Shown: positions 8,931 through 16,828 of the stretch, one piece after another
Position numbering within the stretch: position 1 is the stretch's first letter
Layout: every line of letters starts with the position of its first letter
Origin: Rubrivirga sp. SAORIC476
GTDB lineage: Bacteria; Bacteroidota; Rhodothermia; Rhodothermales; Rubricoccaceae
DNA length: 64,000 nt
Direction of reading: 5' to 3'
Assembly (NCBI RefSeq): GCF_002283555.1
Contig: NZ_MVOI01000006.1
Coordinates: 886,040 to 950,039 of the forward strand
The notes under the pieces: generated by a model
The model's input: the letters and a program-made list of their open reading frames with translations, nothing else
Told to the model about the DNA's origin: nothing
Database searches by the model: none
Made by a program: the position numbers and the translations under genes

Positions 8931-9833
8931 CTACAGCGCTCGTTCGACCCGGCGGAAGCGGTGCGAGACGGTCGCGCCGACAGCCTTCTCGTAGAACGGC
9001 AACGACGCGGCCCAGGCGATGGTGGCCTGGGCGTGCCCGGCTTCGCGGAGGTCGGCGAGGCAGTGCCGCAGGAGCACCGCGCCGACGCCCAGGCCACGTG
9101 CGGCGGGGGCCGTGCCCATCGGGCCGAACCACGGCATCCCGGCATGGCTGGAGCTGTGGGCGGCGAAGCCGAGCACGTCGGCTCCCCGTACGGCGAGATG
9201 GACGCTCGGCGGGTCGTTGGACAGGGCGCGGGCGACCTCGGGGTGCCACGCGGGCCACTCGGCGTCCAGCAGGCGGGCCAGCGGGGCGTGGTCGGGAGGA
9301 GTGGCGCGTCGAACCGTGACGCCCGCTTCCGCGAGCCGCGCTCCGTCCGCCTCGGTGTCCGTGTCGAGGGGGCCGAGGGCCACGCCCAGGTGGACGGCCT
9401 CGCCGATGGGCGCGAAGCCGCGCGCGTCCGCGAACGCCAGCCCGGCCGCCTCGCGCAGGTCGATGCCGGGCGTGAGGTAGACGGGCGCACCCTCGCCCAG
9501 GCGGAGGACCGTCGCGCCGTGCTGCCCGAGCGCCTCGGCGACAGCGTCGAGGAGGGCGGTGCCGAAGCCGCGCCGCCGGTGCGCCGGGTCGACGGCCAGC
9601 AGGCGGACGCTTCCGCGCATGCCGTCCGCGACGGGCCACCGCGCGCCGACGGCCAGGCCGACGACCTCCTCCTGCCCGTGGGCGGCGCCTCCAGCCTCGG
9701 TGGCGACGAGGGCGACCTCGGCATCGACCATCTCGGCCCACAGGGCGGGCGTCATGGGCCACAGCGGGACGCTCCGGTTCCAGAGCGCGCGGGCGGCGTC
9801 GGCGGGGTGGAGGGGGCGGATGGTGTGAGACAT
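8931..9833 (-). CDS. GNAT-family acetyltransferase with two tandem domains
   Basis: 300 residues from ATG 9833. The first half (residues 1-145) shows the acetyl-CoA loop (LLAVDPAHRRRGFGTALLDAV). The second half (about 168-300) has a second loop (MGTAPAARGLGVGAVLLRHC) and the closing strand IAWAASLPFYEKAVGATVSHRFRR, split here into AASLPFYEKAVGA. Both halves keep an R/G-x-x-G-x-G/A pyrophosphate motif, the second in the form ARGLGVGA. Tandem GNAT proteins usually have one catalytic and one degenerate domain; which is active cannot be told. It follows the AmpG-like gene on the same strand with a 74-bp gap and faces the golvesin-type lipoprotein tail to tail across 61 bp. Substrate unknown. Confidence 0.85.
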   Translation of the reverse strand: MSHTIRPLHPADAARALWNRSVPLWPMTPALWAEMVDAEVALVATEAGGAAHGQEEVVGLAVGARWPVADGMRGSVRLLAVDPAHRRRGFGTALLDAVAEALGQHGATVLRLGEGAPVYLTPGIDLREAAGLAFADARGFAPIGEAVHLGVALGPLDTDTEADGARLAEAGVTVRRATPPDHAPLARLLDAEWPAWHPEVARALSNDPPSVHLAVRGADVLGFAAHSSSHAGMPWFGPMGTAPAARGLGVGAVLLRHCLADLREAGHAQATIAWAASLPFYEKAVGATVSHRFRRVERAL

Positions 9834-9907
9834 CGGGGCTCGGTAGGGGCGGCGCGCGGTCCGGCCCTCCGTGAGTCGTGCGCCCCGGCGGGGGCGGCAG
9901 CGTCGCG

Positions 9908-12127
9908 TCAGGCGGCGGCCTCCGCCTTCTTTTTGCCGAAGGTCGGGTCCACCTTGATCCGCAGCGCGACGAGGAAGCTGGGGATGGTCGCGATGAGCAC
10001 CCAGACGAAGAACTGCTCGTAGCCGATCAGGTCCTCCAGCCAGCCGGAGAACATGCCCGGGATCATCATGCCGAGGGCCATGAACCCGGTCGCGATGGCG
10101 TAGTGGGCCGTCTTGCGCTCGCCCGTGGCGATGTAGATCAGCACCATCAGGAAGGCCGCGAAGCCGAACCCGTAGCCGAACTGCTCGACGGCGATGGCGA
10201 CGTTGACCCAGACGAAGCTCTCCGGACGGAAGATGGCCAGCAGCAGGTACGCCGCGTTGGGCAGGTTGATGGCGACCACCATCGGCAGGAGCCACTTGCC
10301 GAGGCCGTCCCGGGCGATCAGAAGGCCGCCCAGGATGCCGCCGACGGTCAGGCTCGCCACGCCGACCGTCCCGTAGGCGATGCCCACCTGGGCCGTGGTC
10401 AGCGCGAGGCCGCCCGCCTCCGGGGAGTCGACCAGGAAGGGGATGACCAGCTTGACGACCTGCCCCTCGGCGAAGCGGTAGAGCAGCACGAACGCGACCG
10501 CGATGCCGATCTCCGGCTTCTCGAAGAACGTCGTGATAGCGTCGGCCAGGGGGCTGCCGGAGAAGGGCAGCGCGCGGAACATGCGGCCCCAGGGCCCGGT
10601 GGTGCGCGGCGCGACGATGCCGGAGATCATCATGGGGATGATGAGCACGGCCAGCAGCACGACGAACAGCGCCAGGAAGACGAGGTACTGGAGCACACCC
10701 TCGACGCCGCCGGTGCCCTCGACGCGGGGCGCGTCGGCGGCGGGGCGGGGGAGGGCGAACAGGTGCCACGCCATCAGGGCGAGGAACACGCCCGCGATGA
10801 CGAGGAACGTGATGGACCACGCGAGCGGGATGTTGCCGCTGAGAGCGCGGAAGGAGGCCTGCGCGGGGGCGTCGAGGTTGCGATCGAGCTGCACGACGGC
10901 CGCGTAGGGGCGGTCCCAGTTGTCGGCCGTGAACACGAAGCGCTCGCCCTCGACCAGCTTCAGGCTCTCGTCGCCGTCGCTGTGGGTGAGGGTGACGGCG
11001 ACCTCCTCGCCGGGCGGCGGGGGGCCGGAGAGGCGGAACGGCACCACGCCGACGTTGCCCGCCGTGGCGGCGACATCGGTGGGGTCGTCGCCGAAGAGGG
11101 CGGTGATGGCGCGGCCGAGGGGGCCGGAGATGGTGCGGGTCCACCACGAGGGCGCGTCCTCGGCCGGGGCCGCGGCGACGGGCTCGTCGATGGCCTCGGG
11201 GGCGATCGTGTCGGTGGGGTCGGCCGCGGCGGTGCCGGCGAGCGAGTCGGAGGGGGCGAGGGCGTCGAGCGAGTCGGCTGGGGGCGATGCCGAGGCGGGC
11301 GGGGGGCGGGGGGCGACGGGGCCGCCGTAGAAGCCGTTGGCCTCGTTCTGTGCGCGGGCGGCGTCGAGGAGCGCGGACACCTCGTCGGTCGGGCGCGCGG
11401 CGATGGGGATGGCGGCGTCGCCCGCGATCACCTGAAGCTGGTCGCGCGTCGCGTCGGGCGCGGCCGTGCGCTCGGTCAGGTCGAGGGGCACGGCGTCGGT
11501 GCCGATGAGCGCGTCGCCGGTCGCCGCGGGCGTGGCTTCCACGGTCACGACGACGGGCTCCAGGCCGGTGGACGCCTCCAGCGACCCGGCCAGGATCGGG
11601 ATCAGGCCCTGCACCGCGAAGATGGCCGCGCGGTACGCCGTGCTCCGCCAGCCGACCCACCACGCCTGGTCGTGCTCGTCGAGGGCGAGCATGTAGAAGC
11701 CGTCCGCGGCGATGTCGTGGGTGGCGGACGAGAAGGCGAGCAGCCAGAAGAACGCCAGCGTGGCTTGGACGAAGCCCGAGGCGGGGATGGTCAGCGCAAC
11801 GCCGGCCAGGCCGCCGCCGATGAGCACCTGCATGGCGACGATCCAGAGCCGCTTGGTCTTGATCATCTCGACCAGCGGCGCCCAGAACGGCTTGATGACC
11901 CAGGGCAGATACAGCCAGCTCGTGTAGAGCGCGATGTCGGTGTTGGTCAGCCCGAGGCGCTTGTAGAGGAGCACCGAGAGGACGGCGACCACCATGTAGG
12001 GGATGCCCTCGGCGAAGTAGAGCGAGGGGACCCAGCGCCAGGCGCCGGGCTGGCCGACGGGCTCGGCGATGTCGCGGTCCGGCGGACCGGGGGGCGGCAT
12101 GGAGGGGCGGGGGTCGGCGTCGGCCAT
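9908..12127 (-). CDS. AmpG-like MFS permease with about 245-residue insertion
   Basis: 739 residues; ordinary AmpG-type permeases have about 430-550. Residues 33-185 contain the first membrane segments and family-typical text (YFAEGIPYMVV, LGLTNTDIALYTSWLYLPW, VIKPFWAPLVE, SATHDIAADGFYM). Residues about 186-430 are a soluble, Ala/Pro/Asp-rich insertion that ends in a small beta-rich segment (EEVAVTLTHSDGDESLKL). About 432-735 hold the remaining helices and finish in a Lys/Glu tail. AmpG imports GlcNAc-anhydroMurNAc muropeptides into the cytoplasm for recycling; that role is inferred from family similarity and from the adjacent GHL10 glycosidase-like lipoprotein, upstream on the same strand (145-bp gap). 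By the positive-inside rule and helix count I place the insertion on the periplasmic side, but this is a guess. Specificity for muropeptides is not proven. Confidence 0.8.
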   Translation of the reverse strand: MADADPRPSMPPPGPPDRDIAEPVGQPGAWRWVPSLYFAEGIPYMVVAVLSVLLYKRLGLTNTDIALYTSWLYLPWVIKPFWAPLVEMIKTKRLWIVAMQVLIGGGLAGVALTIPASGFVQATLAFFWLLAFSSATHDIAADGFYMLALDEHDQAWWVGWRSTAYRAAIFAVQGLIPILAGSLEASTGLEPVVVTVEATPAATGDALIGTDAVPLDLTERTAAPDATRDQLQVIAGDAAIPIAARPTDEVSALLDAARAQNEANGFYGGPVAPRPPPASASPPADSLDALAPSDSLAGTAAADPTDTIAPEAIDEPVAAAPAEDAPSWWTRTISGPLGRAITALFGDDPTDVAATAGNVGVVPFRLSGPPPPGEEVAVTLTHSDGDESLKLVEGERFVFTADNWDRPYAAVVQLDRNLDAPAQASFRALSGNIPLAWSITFLVIAGVFLALMAWHLFALPRPAADAPRVEGTGGVEGVLQYLVFLALFVVLLAVLIIPMMISGIVAPRTTGPWGRMFRALPFSGSPLADAITTFFEKPEIGIAVAFVLLYRFAEGQVVKLVIPFLVDSPEAGGLALTTAQVGIAYGTVGVASLTVGGILGGLLIARDGLGKWLLPMVVAINLPNAAYLLLAIFRPESFVWVNVAIAVEQFGYGFGFAAFLMVLIYIATGERKTAHYAIATGFMALGMMIPGMFSGWLEDLIGYEQFFVWVLIATIPSFLVALRIKVDPTFGKKKAEAAA

Positions 12128-12168
12128 TGACGAGCGGGGGGAGGAGGCCGCATGGTACGCACAGGCCT

Positions 12169-12187
12169 CCCCGCCTCGGAGGCGGGG
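12169..12187. repeat. Variant copy of the GCCTCGG palindrome
   Basis: Reads CCCCGCCTCGGAGGCGGGG, a hairpin that lacks the second half-loop of the canonical element. It lies between the GHL10 gene stop and the AmpG-like start, 82 bp below the canonical copy at 12245. Confidence 0.5.
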
Positions 12188-12244
12188 GGCGGGGTTCAGG
12201 GGAGGGATGGGGCCAGCCTCCGTCGCTCCCCTGTGGCGGCTCGG

Positions 12245-12266
12245 CCCGCCTCGGTGCCGAGGCGGG
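12245..12266. repeat. Canonical GCCTCGGnnCCGAGGC palindrome after GHL10 gene
   Basis: Two 10-nt arms, CCCGCCTCGG and CCGAGGCGGG, separated by TG. It begins 6 nt past the stop codon of the minus-strand GHL10 gene and may act as a terminator or mRNA-end stabiliser. Confidence 0.7.
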
Positions 12267-12272
12267 CGGGGC

Positions 12273-13880
12273 CTACGGCGTTACCTCGACCACGCGGGCC
12301 GGGCCCTCGTTGCCGGTGCGGTCGATGCCCGACACAGCGACGGCCTCCACCGGTCCGTCGTCTCCCGAGAGCACGTACGTGCCGACGCCCACAGGCACGG
12401 TCTCCCAGGTCCAGACGCCCGCGCGGCGGGCGCGGACGACCCACTGGCGGACCGGGTCGGCGTCGCCGGGGAGCGCGATCACGTCGGCGTCGTCGCCGCG
12501 GCGGGTGACGGCGAGGCGCGGCGCGGCGGGCGGGGCGTCGGCGAGCCAGGGGGAGGGCGGTACGAGCGCGGGTTGGGCGTAGGGACCGGTCGCGAGTTGG
12601 TCGCCGAGCGACGAGAACCGAGGCCAGAACGCCTTGATGGAGAAGTGGATGGTGCCCGTCGACTCCGCGTCGTCGCGGACGAGCAGGACCTGATCCAGGA
12701 TCTCGCGTGGGCGGTAGCTGTCCAGCTCCGGCAGCGTCCGGCTGTCGTAGAGACCCGGCCAGAGGTGGCGGCCCTGGACGTTCTCCTCGCCCCACCAGTC
12801 CAGCAGCGCCGGGAAGCTCTGCCCGCGGCTGGCGATGGACCAGTAGAGCTGCGGCGCGAGGTAGTCCAGCCAGCCCTCGCGCAGCCACTTCCGGGCGTCG
12901 GCGTAGATCTCGCCGTACTGGTCGAAGCCGGTCACGGAGGCGGGGTAGCCGGGCCGCCAGATGCCGAACGGGCTGATGCCGACCTTGACATGCGGCTTCT
13001 CGGCCTTGACGCTGTCGTAGAGTGCCTCGATGAAGCGGTCCACGTTCTGGCGCCGCCAGTCGTCGCGGCCGAGCGTCTCGCCGGCGGCCTGGGCTCGCGC
13101 GTAGGACTCGGCGTCGGGGAACTGGACGCGCCGCCCCCGGGCATTGACCGGGTAGGGGTAGAAGTAGTCGTCCATGTGGATGCCGTCGATGTCGTACCGG
13201 CGGACGATGTCCATGATGACGCGCAGCGAGTGCTCGGCGGCCTCGGGCTCGCCGGGGTCCAGCCAGAGGTAGTCGCCGTAGCGGCGGACGAGGTCGGGGC
13301 GCTGGCGGGTGATGTGGGTGATGTCCTTCGCCTGCGGTCCGGCCGGATGGCTGGCGCGGTACGGGTTGACCCAGGCGTGCAGCTCCAGACCACGCGCGTG
13401 GGACTCGTCGATGGCGAACTGGAGAGGGTCGTACCAGGGGCTCGGCGCACGGCCCTGCTCGCCGGTCAGGAAGGCGGACCACGGCTCCAGGGCGGAGAAG
13501 TAGAGCGCGTCGGCCATGGGGCGGACCTGCAGCACGATGGCGTTCAGGCCGACCTCGACGGACCGGTCGAGCAGGGCGACGAGTTCGGCGCGTTGCTGGT
13601 CGGGCGTCAGGCCGGGCTCACTCGGCCAGTCGATGTTGGCGACGGTCGCCATCCAGGCGCCACGGAACTCGCGCGTCGGGCCGGGCAGGGTGGCCGCGTC
13701 CACCACCTCGCCTCCGAGCATCGGGTCGGGCGGCGGCGCGGGCGTCGGGGCGGGGGGAGGCGTCGGCTCCGGGGCGGCGACCACGACCGGCGGCTCGGGC
13801 ACGCGGACGGGCTCGGGGGCGGAGCAACCGGCCATCCACAGGGCGACGGCGAGACAGGCGAGGGCAGAACGGAACGACAC
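12273..13880 (-). CDS. GHL10-family (DUF187, DigH/YngK-like) glycoside hydrolase lipoprotein
   Basis: About 535 residues from a GTG at 13880. This start is preferred because a signal with lipobox MAGC follows directly; an in-frame ATG lies 37 codons upstream but adds polar residues only. A Pro-rich linker (about 25-50) leads to the GHL10 barrel: EFRGAWMATVANIDWP, LNAIVLQVRPMADALY, LELHAWVNPYRAS, DIDGIHMDDYFYPYP, VKVGISPFGIWRPGYP, LDYLAPQLYWSI. The last 100 residues form a beta-rich domain. In E. coli the relative DigH cleaves denuded peptidoglycan glycan strands; the same role is inferred here. It is transcribed toward the AmpG-like permease, which fits wall-fragment release followed by import, and a class A beta-lactamase-like gene lies upstream. 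The catalytic acid cannot be assigned with certainty; HMDDYF is the best candidate region. Confidence 0.86.
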   Translation of the reverse strand: MSFRSALACLAVALWMAGCSAPEPVRVPEPPVVVAAPEPTPPPAPTPAPPPDPMLGGEVVDAATLPGPTREFRGAWMATVANIDWPSEPGLTPDQQRAELVALLDRSVEVGLNAIVLQVRPMADALYFSALEPWSAFLTGEQGRAPSPWYDPLQFAIDESHARGLELHAWVNPYRASHPAGPQAKDITHITRQRPDLVRRYGDYLWLDPGEPEAAEHSLRVIMDIVRRYDIDGIHMDDYFYPYPVNARGRRVQFPDAESYARAQAAGETLGRDDWRRQNVDRFIEALYDSVKAEKPHVKVGISPFGIWRPGYPASVTGFDQYGEIYADARKWLREGWLDYLAPQLYWSIASRGQSFPALLDWWGEENVQGRHLWPGLYDSRTLPELDSYRPREILDQVLLVRDDAESTGTIHFSIKAFWPRFSSLGDQLATGPYAQPALVPPSPWLADAPPAAPRLAVTRRGDDADVIALPGDADPVRQWVVRARRAGVWTWETVPVGVGTYVLSGDDGPVEAVAVSGIDRTGNEGPARVVEVTP

Positions 13881-14054
13881 GGGGACGACGGCAGGGCGAG
13901 CGGAACGGGGGGCGAGGAACGTACCGCCACTCGGCCCCGCGGCGTCTGAGGGATCTGCTGGGTGTCGGTGAGAAATGGCACAGGAGCCCACGCACGCCGG
14001 AACGGCGGACGGTACGGACCGCCTCTGATGCGTCCCCGACGGCGGCGCGCGTGG

Positions 14055-14963
14055 CTACCTCGCGGCGCCCGTCACGGAGGCGTGGACGGCCCGGGCTACC
14101 TCGGCGCCGAGGCGGGCGGACTCGTCGTGGTCGGCGAGGCCCTCGGTCAGGATCACGAGCACGTACGGCTCGGCGCCTTCCGGGTAGACGATGGCGGCGT
14201 CGTGGTGGATCTCGGTGATCCAGCCCGTCTTGTGGGCCACCCGCGTGCCCGCCGGTAGGCCGGCGGGGATCATCTCGTTGAACGCCTGGTCGTCCAGGAT
14301 GTCGACCATCTCTGCGTCCGCGGCGGGGGAAACGGCGCGGCCGTCGCGGATCGCCTCCAGCACGGTCGCGAGCGCGTCGGCGGTGGTGGCGTTGCTGAGT
14401 CCGGCTTCGAACGCCTTCAGGTCCTCGACGCCCCGCAGCACGCGCAGGCCCGGCGCTCCCAGGCGGTCCATCGTCGCCTGCACCGATTCGGCCGTGACGA
14501 GGCCGATGAGCAGATTGGTGGCGAGGTTGGACGAGGTCGTGATGGCGCGCTCGGTCAGGGTGCGGAACGTCACGTCCCGGCCTTGGAGCGCGTAGAGGCC
14601 GTCGTCCGAGTCGTCCGTGATCTGGTACTCGGTGCCGTCGACGATGGAGCGGAACCGGTTCTCGACGCGGACCGGGTCGTCCCATGCTCTCCGGCCAGCC
14701 TGCACCTGCCGGAAGGCTTCGATCATCACGCCCACTTTCATCGTCGAGGCGGCGTGGAAGGTGCGGTCGGCCAGACGGTCGAACCGGCGGGACGGGCTGC
14801 GGACGGCGACGGCGACCGTCGCGCCGGGGTACTGCGCCACGATGGCGTCGACGGTCTCGGCCAGCGGGTCGGGGGAGGCGGTCACGAGCAGGGGGCCCGG
14901 GCACCAGATGCAGCCCGAGAGGGCGACCACGGTGGCGAGCAGGCCGAGGCGGACGGTCAGCAT
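14055..14963 (-). CDS. Class A beta-lactamase-like serine hydrolase, lipoprotein
   Basis: 302 residues. The N-terminus has a signal with lipobox ALSGC, so it is likely membrane-anchored. Family motifs are S73-T-M-K76 (catalytic Ser and Lys), S144-S-N146 (the SDN-like motif) and K245-T-G247. The omega loop is short (VEDLKAFEAGLSNATTADAL); Glu180 is the likely general base, but spacing differs from TEM-type enzymes. The fold also covers serine hydrolases and D,D-peptidase-like proteins, so resistance to beta-lactams is not shown. It lies upstream of the GHL10 and AmpG-like genes on the same strand, a wall-related context. No regulator of the AmpR or BlaI type is adjacent. Confidence 0.85.
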   Translation of the reverse strand: MLTVRLGLLATVVALSGCIWCPGPLLVTASPDPLAETVDAIVAQYPGATVAVAVRSPSRRFDRLADRTFHAASTMKVGVMIEAFRQVQAGRRAWDDPVRVENRFRSIVDGTEYQITDDSDDGLYALQGRDVTFRTLTERAITTSSNLATNLLIGLVTAESVQATMDRLGAPGLRVLRGVEDLKAFEAGLSNATTADALATVLEAIRDGRAVSPAADAEMVDILDDQAFNEMIPAGLPAGTRVAHKTGWITEIHHDAAIVYPEGAEPYVLVILTEGLADHDESARLGAEVARAVHASVTGAAR

Positions 14964-15018
14964 GGGGCTACGATACGCCCGGCGGATCGGCGCGCGGCGC
15001 GCCTCTCGCGCTGACTCG

Positions 15019-15387
15019 TCAGATACGGCCCGAGATCTCGGACTCCAGCCAGCGGGGGAGGACGTTTCCCTGGGGGTAGACCTGCGCCCGTGCCGTGAAC
15101 TCCTCGATGTCGGTCTGTTGCACCCGGATCTGGGTGTAGCCCGCCGGGTCGAACCGCCCGACGACGGTCACGATGACGCCGTCGTCCTGGCTGCGGACCG
15201 ACTCGACCCGGATGCCAGACTGCTGGAACGTCTCCCCGATCGCGTTCACGACCTCCTCGGGCGAGCCCTCGAAGTACGACCAGTCGAAGGGGTCGGGGCG
15301 GCCGTAGGCCTCGGCGATGGAGGCGTTGGTGCAGCCACCCAGTCCGAGGGTCAGGAGGAGGGCGGTGGCGAGGAGCGGGAGGCGCAT
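15019..15387 (-). CDS. Small lipoprotein of unknown function
   Basis: 122 residues from ATG 15387, chosen because the signal peptide (LPLLATALLLTLGLGGC) begins there; the frame is open 35 codons further upstream. After the lipidated Cys comes SIAEAYGRPDPFDWSYFEG, then one alpha helix (SPEEVVNAIGETFQQSG) and four beta-strands, giving a compact alpha/beta domain (IRVESVRSQDDGVIVTVVGR). It ends 55 bp before the beta-lactamase-like gene on the same strand, and begins 59 bp after the arsC-arsN fusion. I do not recognise a family. Confidence 0.75.
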   Translation of the reverse strand: MRLPLLATALLLTLGLGGCTNASIAEAYGRPDPFDWSYFEGSPEEVVNAIGETFQQSGIRVESVRSQDDGVIVTVVGRFDPAGYTQIRVQQTDIEEFTARAQVYPQGNVLPRWLESEISGRI

Positions 15388-15446
15388 GAGAACGGGGAGG
15401 ACGTGGATGGACAACGCTCTCTGCCGCGCGCCGGTGCCCGGTCGTC

Positions 15447-16298
15447 TCATGGGGACAGCGCTTTGCCCAGGCACACCGCCGATGCGCAGCACGTGCCCTG
15501 GAACTCACTCGACTGGCGGACGCCCGCGGGGGCCTCGGCACGGTCCATCGGGGCGTAGCCGCGAGCCTCGAAGAAGGGGGCGGCGGTCGTGGTGAGGAGG
15601 ACGAGCGAGCGAAGGCCGTCGGCGTGGGCGCGCGCCTCGGCGGCTTCTACGAGGCGGGAGCCCGCCCCCGTCCCGCGCGCCTCGGGCGCCACGGCCAGCG
15701 ACCGGAGCAACCCGGCGTCGCCGTACGGCTCGACGGCCACGCTGCCGAGCACGACGTTACCAGGGCGGACGACGAGGAAGCGGTCGGCTTCGGGCAGGTC
15801 GCCGACTGGCAGAGCCGCAGCCTCCAGAAGCGCCCGGATGCCGGGGAGGTCGGCCTCGGTAGCGGGTTCGGGCGTCCCGAACGCGCCATCGATCCAGGCA
15901 GCGATCTCGTCGCGGACGGTCGCGAAGGCCGCGCGCCGGTCGTTCTCTGTGCCCTCCACCGCCGACGGGTCCCGGAAGCTGTGGTGCACGTTGCGGACGC
16001 GCGCAGGCAAGTACGGACACGCTTCGAGGGCGTTGTCGCACACGGTCACGACGATGTCGAAGTCCTGGTCGCCCAGGTCGTCGATGGTCTTTGAGCTCTG
16101 GGCGCTCGGGTCGATGCCCGCGTCGCGGAGCGCTTCGACGGCCAGCGGGTGTACGCCGCGCGCGACGGTCCCGGCACTGAATGCTTCGTAGCGGTCGCCG
16201 TGACGGGCGCGGAGCAGCCCTTCGGCCAGCTGCGACCGGGCCGAGTTGTGGGTGCAGACGAAGAGGACGGAGGTCCGGGGGTCAGCAGCAGCCGTCAT
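15447..16298 (-). CDS. arsC: Arsenate reductase fused to ArsN-like GNAT acetyltransferase
   Basis: 283 residues from ATG 16298. Residues 8-135 are a low-molecular-weight phosphatase-type arsenate reductase: P-loop CTHNSAR (C15 to R21), a second redox pair in VCDNALEACPYLP, and the FRDPSAVEG loop. The two downstream cysteines fit the thioredoxin-coupled class. Residues about 145-275 are a GNAT domain (SLAVAPEARGTGAGSRLVEAA, PFFEARGYAPMDR) whose tail (SSEFQGTCCASAVCLGK) resembles ArsN-type acetyltransferases of arsenic operons. The protein would reduce As(V) to As(III) and possibly acetylate an arsenic compound. Its start overlaps the arsR stop by 17 bp, so the two genes are translationally coupled. 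No arsenite efflux gene (acr3 or arsB) is in the window. Confidence 0.9.
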   Translation of the reverse strand: MTAAADPRTSVLFVCTHNSARSQLAEGLLRARHGDRYEAFSAGTVARGVHPLAVEALRDAGIDPSAQSSKTIDDLGDQDFDIVVTVCDNALEACPYLPARVRNVHHSFRDPSAVEGTENDRRAAFATVRDEIAAWIDGAFGTPEPATEADLPGIRALLEAAALPVGDLPEADRFLVVRPGNVVLGSVAVEPYGDAGLLRSLAVAPEARGTGAGSRLVEAAEARAHADGLRSLVLLTTTAAPFFEARGYAPMDRAEAPAGVRQSSEFQGTCCASAVCLGKALSP

Positions 16299-16617
16299 CG
16301 CAGGAGCACGAAGAGAGGCCCTCGAAGAAGACGCCGAGGGAAGCGGAGATGGAGGCCAGCGCACCTGCCTTGAGGCAGTAGCAGGAGCGTTGGCCGTCGG
16401 GCGTGCCGGAGATCAGTCCCGCCTCGCGAAGCACCTTGAGGTGCTGCGACACGGTCGATTGGGCCAGCCCGACCACCTCGACCACCTCGCCGCAGACGCA
16501 CGACCCTCGCGCACCGAGGGTGCGGAGGATGGCGATGCGGGCGGGATGGGAGAGAGCCTTCGCCCAGGTCGCGAGCGTCGCGTCGTCCGGGAGGGTGGCC
16601 GGCGGGGAGTCGGTCAT
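16282..16617 (-). CDS. arsR: ArsR/SmtB-family arsenic-responsive repressor
   Basis: 111 residues from ATG 16617 (the frame is open 21 codons further upstream, without a helix-turn-helix contribution). Winged helix-turn-helix: LATWAKALSHPARIAILRTL, then LAQSTVSQHLKVLREAGLI and DGQRSCYC. Metal-sensing cysteines: GSCVCGEV at the start of the recognition helix region (matching the ELCVCDL box of classical ArsR), CYC in the wing, and a terminal cluster CSCDDGCC. It should repress its own operon and release DNA when As(III) or Sb(III) binds. Upstream lie a tiny Cys-rich reading frame and a perfect palindrome at 16760-16783, the obvious operator. Downstream it overlaps the arsC-arsN fusion. Confidence 0.92.
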   Translation of the reverse strand: MTDSPPATLPDDATLATWAKALSHPARIAILRTLGARGSCVCGEVVEVVGLAQSTVSQHLKVLREAGLISGTPDGQRSCYCLKAGALASISASLGVFFEGLSSCSCDDGCC

Positions 16618-16664
16618 GGAAAACGAACCGGCGGCGGAGCGAGGCCCCACCACCGGGGGTCGGG

Positions 16665-16736
16665 TCAGCAGCAGCAGCACCCGCAGTCGCAGGCGCCGTC
16701 GTCACAGTCACAGTCGCAGCAGGCGTACAGGATCAT
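16665..16736 (-). CDS. Putative 23-residue cysteine-rich micropeptide at the head of the ars operon
   Basis: An ATG at 16736 opens a 23-codon frame, MILYA followed by ten Cys, four Asp in C-D-C and DD patterns, two Gly and one more Ala, ending CDCGCCCC and a TGA at 16665-16667. Ten of 23 residues are Cys, all TGC or TGT, which is far from random even at this GC content. It lies 24 nt downstream of the putative ArsR palindrome and 47 nt before arsR, on the same strand. A metal(loid)-binding, metallothionein-like or leader-peptide role is inferred. The tail of ArsR itself (CSCDDGCC) is similar in composition. No clear ribosome binding site is visible, so translation is unproven. The frame continues open upstream, but those codons cross the palindrome and look non-coding. 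Confidence 0.45.
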   Translation of the reverse strand: MILYACCDCDCDDGACDCGCCCC

Positions 16737-16759
16737 GGGAGTGGGGGTTGGTGGAACAG

Positions 16760-16783
16760 GTTCATCGTCGATCGACGATGAAC
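16760..16783. promoter_or_regulatory. Perfect 24-bp palindrome, likely ArsR operator
   Basis: The left half is GTTCATCGTCGA and the right half its exact reverse complement, with no spacer. It sits upstream of the micropeptide and arsR, in the only non-coding gap before the operon. ArsR/SmtB dimers bind such inverted repeats overlapping the promoter; the function here is inferred from position and symmetry. Confidence 0.65.
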
Positions 16784-16828
16784 GATACGCGTTCGCCAGC
16801 GACCTGTCAACCCCCGGCCTGAAAGGGA

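Noticed and set aside
5640..9724. Upstream extension of the deaminase frame to more than 2000 residues
   Set aside because: The frame is open by chance through antisense of the golvesin-type gene; NagB text starts only near 5540.
14098..14118. GCCGAGGC-like palindrome at 14107
   Set aside because: It lies inside the beta-lactamase-like coding region (LGAEVARAV) and its arms are shorter; treated as coincidence.
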